Source: Nectonema munidae (Eukaryota > Nematomorpha > Nectonematoida > Nectonematidae). From it: a DNA stretch of 64,000 bases. Shown here one piece after another: positions 59,600 through 64,000 of the stretch. The position numbers and the translations under genes were made by a program. The stretch's first letter is position 1. The number at the start of each line of letters is the position of its first letter. The notes under the pieces are model-generated. The model was not told the DNA's origin. It saw only the letters and a program-made list of their open reading frames with translations, and searched no databases. Location: assembly GCA_030549495.1 (NCBI GenBank), contig JAUIRK010000165.1, forward strand, positions 62,001 through 126,000. The letters are read 5' to 3'.

Positions 59600-61045
59600 A
59601 CGCACGATAGTGAGTTTTTTTCAGAGTCCAAAATGAAACGGCCATCATGATTGCATTCCAGCATTCTGTTATCTGATCTTTTATCTCTCATCGATCCCAG
59701 ATTCCTCGAAAACTGATCCATATGTAAAAATAAGAAATGCATTTTGATGTTCATGTTGCATCCGATGTTTCTGGAAGCCAGTCAGCATATTGCTGACAAA
59801 TTCTGCATAGTTCTTAGCCTTGTTGTTGTTAAAGAAGTTTTCATGATCAGAGCAAAGCCTTTCACTGTTCCAGTTCCACTTAATTCTTTGAGTATTCAAA
59901 TTCAGAATCTCTGATGAGCTAACGGATTTGAGAACCATCAAAGGTGTCAGTTTTCAGCTTCTCTATGGTTAAACTTGGAAAAGCCTTGCACAAGTAAGTG
60001 AAACAGTAAACATCCTTGCCCGATTCTTTCGTGAACTGATTAATCAAGCCAAACTTGATGTGCAGAGGTGGAAAGAGTATCCTGTATGTGTCTACAAGAT
60101 GGTTGTTGAGGGTTTTTCTTCGTGTAATGCTGAACAGTGTCACTTGTAGACACAATGATGACTACTATCCTAACTACTATCTTAACAAAAAATTCACCAT
60201 TATCAGGTCAACACAAATAAACCATTCATGTTGATCATAACAAATTTTCTCCAGCACTTATTTCACTCTTTCATACTTTTCCTTCAGTGTAGTCGAGGGA
60301 GAAAGGGGTACAGAGGGAATCTGGTTGTACCGCAGAGCACATTTAAACGACCTCTTGCTACTGTCAATAAGCAGTCTCCGATCTTTAGGTCCATACTGTC
60401 ACACTCGAAGCTTGTACAGAAGCAGAACAATATGTGTACAGTGGACCGAGTCCTTTTCTTCAAAGAAAAAATGGAGGTACCGTTGGTGCCTTTTGCGGTA
60501 AAAAATTATGCGAGCACTGCTAAAGAGGAGGTTTTTTGCTTCAATCTGGATGCTAATAGTTCGACAGAGGACTTTTGCCCATTTTGGAAAAAGGATGTGG
60601 AGAGTATCATCACTTTCCCTTCTTTTTTTTCATTTTCTTGACCACTAGAGGAATCTTCATCACTAATGTCATAAAATTCTGTAAACACGAAAACTCAAAT
60701 TTCACAACAGTAAGCTACAAGACGACGTGCTGATTCAAGATCAGGATACTTTAGGCTGGTGAGATTTTTTCTGTTGATCCCAGTCAGATCAATAGTGCAG
60801 AAGTACCAAACCGCAGACAACTCTTCTTGCCTTTGTTCGATTGACGCTGATACTCGTTGCATGCCTTGCATACCATTTGGGGCATCCAACTTTATCCTGA
60901 TCACCAAGTTTAATACCCAAATATTTATAATTAGCACGCTTTACGAGACTTGTGACTGCGTTGCGGTTAGAAACAATAGCTTATTCGCCGTAGATGTAGC
61001 AGGAAATGTAAGGTTTATTTTTGTAGTTCTTCTGGGCAAAGCCAT
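59600..61045 (-). pseudogene. Broken copy of a multicopy cc8L18.2-like gene family
   Basis: Read on the minus strand from 61045, blocks of one protein family appear in order: KPYISCYIYGE, KRANYKYLGIKLGDQDK, WYFCTIDLTGINRKN with YPDLESARRL, SVELLASRLKQK, LLIDSSKRSFKCAL, LKEKYERVK with KICYDQHEWFICVDL, PPLHIKFGLINQF, KNYAEFVSNMLT and WNAIMMAVSFWTL. I recall this family as widespread in arthropods, cnidarians and fish, often annotated uncharacterized protein cc8L18.2-like; its function is unknown and it behaves like a mobile or amplified gene. The copy covers nearly the whole usual length but is broken in several places. The plus-strand open frames at 60228-60641 and 60759-61079 are its shadows. 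No terminal repeats were recognised. Confidence 0.72.
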
Positions 61046-61143
61046 TTTATTTATATCTAAAATAAAAATAGTAAGCTAAGAAAGTGGTAGAGTATTTTCA
61101 TCGATAAGGCATGAGTACCGCTGACATCGAGCTATGACTTTTT

Positions 61144-61200
61144 GGCAGAAGCAGAATCGAACCCGAGACTTTCAGGTTCAGAGCCTGCGCTCTAACCTGT
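61144..61200 (-). repeat. 3' half of a tRNA-like sequence
   Basis: On the minus strand GGTTAGAGCGCAGG leads to stem CAGG/CCTG around loop CTCTGAA (anticodon position CTG), then GGGTTCGATTC, a perfect B box, and GCTTCTGCCA as a 3' acceptor strand. The 5' acceptor strand and most of the D arm are missing, so it is a truncated tRNA-derived piece, not a working tRNA. Confidence 0.5.
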
Positions 61201-61210
61201 TCATATTGTA

Positions 61211-63182
61211 TAATATAAATATATATGTATAATATAAAGTATAATATAAATATAAGTAAAGAATAATATGTCTTAGATTTGCTTAGTTCAGAAAAGTGAC
61301 CTGATTGAACAAACCCAAGTTATTTTTGGATTCAGCACAATAAAATTGTTTTAAATCAGCTAAAAAAACTTAGACAATAAATTTGGTGTTGACCAGTGTA
61401 TCATTTGAAATTTGAAAATAATTTATGTTAAAATTTGGAAAAGAAAATAGAGCGGAAATATAAGTAAATTGAGTTTGTCAGTGAATATAGAAATAAATTG
61501 ATTATAAAATGTATATGTTCACATTCTATACAGACTAATATTGTAATAAATCTTCATTTTTTTTTATCATATTTCACTTGGATAACGGTTAACAATAACC
61601 TGGCCTAAGTAATCAAGATGCGGACTCATATTTGAATCCGTTAAAGGATAAAATATTCCTTGTAGCAATTTGAGTTGACGACATTTTATTCTCATTAATT
61701 TTTCGCTAAGAAACAACGATTGATTTGTGATGAAATATTTTGATTCTCTCTTTTATACATCTATAGGTGGAAATTATAGGCATATCTGCTTTTATTATAA
61801 TCCAACTACTACTATCAGGAATATCCATAAAATTTGTAAAATTTGCCATTGCCATCTTCTAGCTAGAACCTCTATAGAGAGTATAACTTCTATCCATTTT
61901 ATTGGGAATATCGACACTAACTTTAAATCAATCATATAATCAACGCTTGTTTCTGGTTTCTTCTCATCTCCAATTGTATTAAACTCGGAAAGGTGTTGGC
62001 TTTACAAACCATAGATGGGTGGGAAGTTTTTAGAACACGATTTTATGGGATGTAGACTCTCAAAAACTTATTCGGTATATAGAAAGGTATATGTAGGAAA
62101 ATTTAACAGGGTGAAAAAATGAGAGCAAAAATAGCCTCGATTTCAAATAAAGTTATATTTTTGTTTGTTCATGCTAAAATATTTATATTCATAAATGTTT
62201 GAGATATAAAAGATAACAGGTAATTTAAGCACATCATTCATGTATGTCTATATTATATAGGTATACGTATATGATAATTTGTTTACTTAAACATATTTAT
62301 AGAGGCGTTTAGTTTTTATGTCAACAAACAGATTTTATAATTTGCGGTTAATTTTCAACACTAACACACAATGATATGAATGGCGTTGTGTCATTGTATT
62401 ACGTGTCCATGTTTTCAACCCTCTAAGTGCGTCCAAGCTTGTCTCGCTCGAAGGATCTCTATTTTTCAATAAGACGATTCATCGCTACTAAGTGCGAAAA
62501 AGAATTTGATTTTTGAAGAAAGGGTATTTAAGTCAAAACAAAGAGGGAGATATGCTTCATTTGGATCAAATATACCAAACTCACTAAAATATTGGGAGAG
62601 CAAAAATGCATTTTACACGCCCAAATTTTGTTAAAGCGTTCAAATTTACCCCCACACTACCTGTTCTAGGGTCTATGTCTACATGTATTAGAGTTGATTT
62701 CTAAGTTTTTTAACATCATATCAATACACAGGAATCCGCTTTTTATAACGTCATTTTTTTGTGCTTTGGCAATTTCCACTCCTATATCTTAAAACCTTGT
62801 TAGAGGAAAAATGTTGAAAAAGTAGTTGAAAAGGAAAATAAATAAAGAATTTTACATTGTTTGAAATAATATTTCACAAAAAAATATAGTTCTTTTTTAA
62901 TAAACATATTTCTAGTAAACGTTTTATATTCTACAAGTCAAAAACACAAATAGAAAGACAAACATGGTGTTTTATTTACCCCCATAAAATTGTAGTGTTC
63001 TCAGAATGGGTGAAGTGTCCACTTTGGCGTATAACGCGTTTTTAAAATGGATCATTAATTTACAGTTGATCATATAATATGCTAATAATATGACTATTCT
63101 TATACCTGGGCATTATTGTAAAATTTATGCGAATGATTTGATTTAACTGATATTTCTTCTATATTTATAAATATGTATATAA
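61211..63182. other. AT-rich stretch, no supported gene
   Basis: Nothing convincing was seen. The frame at 61727-61939 has no recognised domain. Text at 62418-62492 contains CTAAGTGCG twice and may be a decayed MITE. Confidence 0.45.
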
Positions 63183-63318
63183 TTTCCAACCTGTATTCTA
63201 CGATGATTCATCTCCAAACTATATATTACAATGATTCATCTCCAACCTGTATACCACGATGATTCATCTCCAACCTGTTTACTAGGATGATTCATCTTCA
63301 ACCTGTATACTACGATGG
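63183..63318 (+). repeat. 28-bp minisatellite, first block
   Basis: About 4.7 units of a 28-base repeat of the form GATTCATCTCCAACCTGTAT plus 8 bases. A second block of ~2.5 units lies at 63447-63516, after an intervening piece (63350-63445) related to the 161-bp repeat downstream. Confidence 0.85.
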
Positions 63319-63446
63319 TTTCTATTCCATGTACAAATAACTAGGGAGACAATGTTCAACTTTCTGTTCACATTCTGCTAGATGTAAGATTTGATATACC
63401 TCATTCGGGGAGACGATGCTACATAAGTTATTACCTATATACATTA

Positions 63447-63516
63447 TACCTGTATACTACGTTGGTTCATCTCCAACCTGTATACCGCGATAATTCATCT
63501 CCAACCTATATAATAT
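63447..63516 (+). repeat. 28-bp minisatellite, second block
   Basis: About 2.5 units of the same 28-base repeat as at 63183-63318. Confidence 0.8.
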
Positions 63517-63890
63517 ATTTTATCAAATAATCAAAATAAAATTCTGTAATAATCGAAAAATATTCTTTAAAAAATCAAAAAATATCAAACTTTCTGTTCA
63601 TATTTTGCTACCTCATACGATGTTACAAAAGTTATTACCTATACTTTGCAATTTGCACGATTTTAAATATTATATTTGTCAAATAATCAAAATAAAATTC
63701 TGTAATCAAAGAATCGAAAAATATTCTTTAAAAAATCAAAAAATATCAAACTTCCTGTTCATATTTTGCTACTTCATACGATGTTACAAAAGTTATTACC
63801 TATACTTTGCAATTTGCACGATTTTAAATATTATATTTGTCGAATAATCAAAGAATCGAAAAATGTTCAAATCAAAAAATATTTATTCTT
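63516..63890 (+). repeat. 161-bp tandem repeat
   Basis: Two near-identical units with a period of 161 bases (for example ATATCAAAC ending at 63590 and 63751), plus a partial third. A diverged copy lies upstream at 63356-63440. The 80-codon open frame at 63605-63847 is repeat-derived and not a gene. Confidence 0.85.
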
Positions 63891-63905
63891 TTTAAATATA
63901 TCGTT

Positions 63906-64000
63906 GGCTCCCCTTACTTTTAGATTCGTATGTGCATAATTTGATAAAAATTAATTATTAAAGACTAGGTTTATCTTTCAATTTTAAAAGTAAGGGGAGC
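63906..64000. mobile_element. Palindromic MITE cut by the window edge
   Basis: GGCTCCCCTTACTTTTA at the left and its inverse TAAAAGTAAGGGGAGC at the window end form inverted repeats around ~60 bases of AT-rich DNA. The right edge and target duplication are out of view. Confidence 0.6.

Noticed and set aside
60228-61079. Two plus-strand open frames of 137 and 106 codons
   Set aside because: Both lie antisense to the cc8L18.2-like relic, whose conserved blocks are on the minus strand.
63605-63847. 80-codon open frame
   Set aside because: It is made of the 161-bp tandem repeat and repeats its own peptide.
1-64000. LTR retrotransposons, retrovirus-like elements, Polintons, CRISPR arrays and rRNA
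   Set aside because: No long direct terminal repeats with matching coding blocks, no spaced short repeats and no rRNA-like sequence were seen on either strand.

Overview
The window looks like intergenic and intronic DNA from an animal with an AT-rich, transposon-loaded nuclear genome. The evidence is spliced genes with GT-AG introns, AATAAA signals, and no bacterial operons or Shine-Dalgarno layout. An arthropod, perhaps a copepod-type crustacean, fits best: one gene is a claudin-like tetraspan protein of arthropod style, and the transposon mix (hAT, Merlin, pogo, TTAA-bounded MITEs) is typical. The species assignment is inference only.

Host genes are sparse. At 3571-4420 (+) are the last two exons of a claudin/PMP22-like four-pass membrane protein. 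At 8182-9045 (-) is a large terminal exon of an unrecognised nuclear protein with an AT-hook, a C2HC-type finger and an eh1-like motif. At 15224-15406 (-) is a possible terminal exon rich in basic, then acidic, then Ser/Thr residues. All three look incomplete in the window, with upstream exons not found.

The rest is mostly mobile DNA at different stages of decay. Best supported are: a Merlin element (15817-17184) with ~150-bp inverted repeats, a one-mismatch 8-bp target duplication and an intact DDE core split by a 46-bp intron; hAT elements with 8-bp target duplications at 9286-9519, 14133-14708, 22048-22806, 26693-27066 and 50896-54326; a nested hAT pile at 20661-25743 holding ZMYM1-like and ZBED5/SCAND3-like transposase relics; pogo/Tigger-like pieces at 10257-10598, 15490-15772 and 33399-33470; and short TTAA-bounded piggyBac-like MITEs at 21403, 28370, 33801, 37723, 44191 and 55256. 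The 3.4-kb hAT at 50896-54326 carries a reading frame resembling a LINE ORF1 protein and a ~150-bp minisatellite. At 59600-61045 (-) is a near full-length but broken member of a multicopy animal family often labelled cc8L18.2-like. The right edge (63183-63890) is tandem repeats, ending in a palindromic MITE.

No LTR retrotransposon, retrovirus-like element, Polinton, CRISPR array, rRNA or intact tRNA was recognised. No multi-gene pathway or new biological system is evident. The most interesting structure is the set of TTAA MITEs that keep a small palindrome at the same distance from the end while its sequence changes between families.
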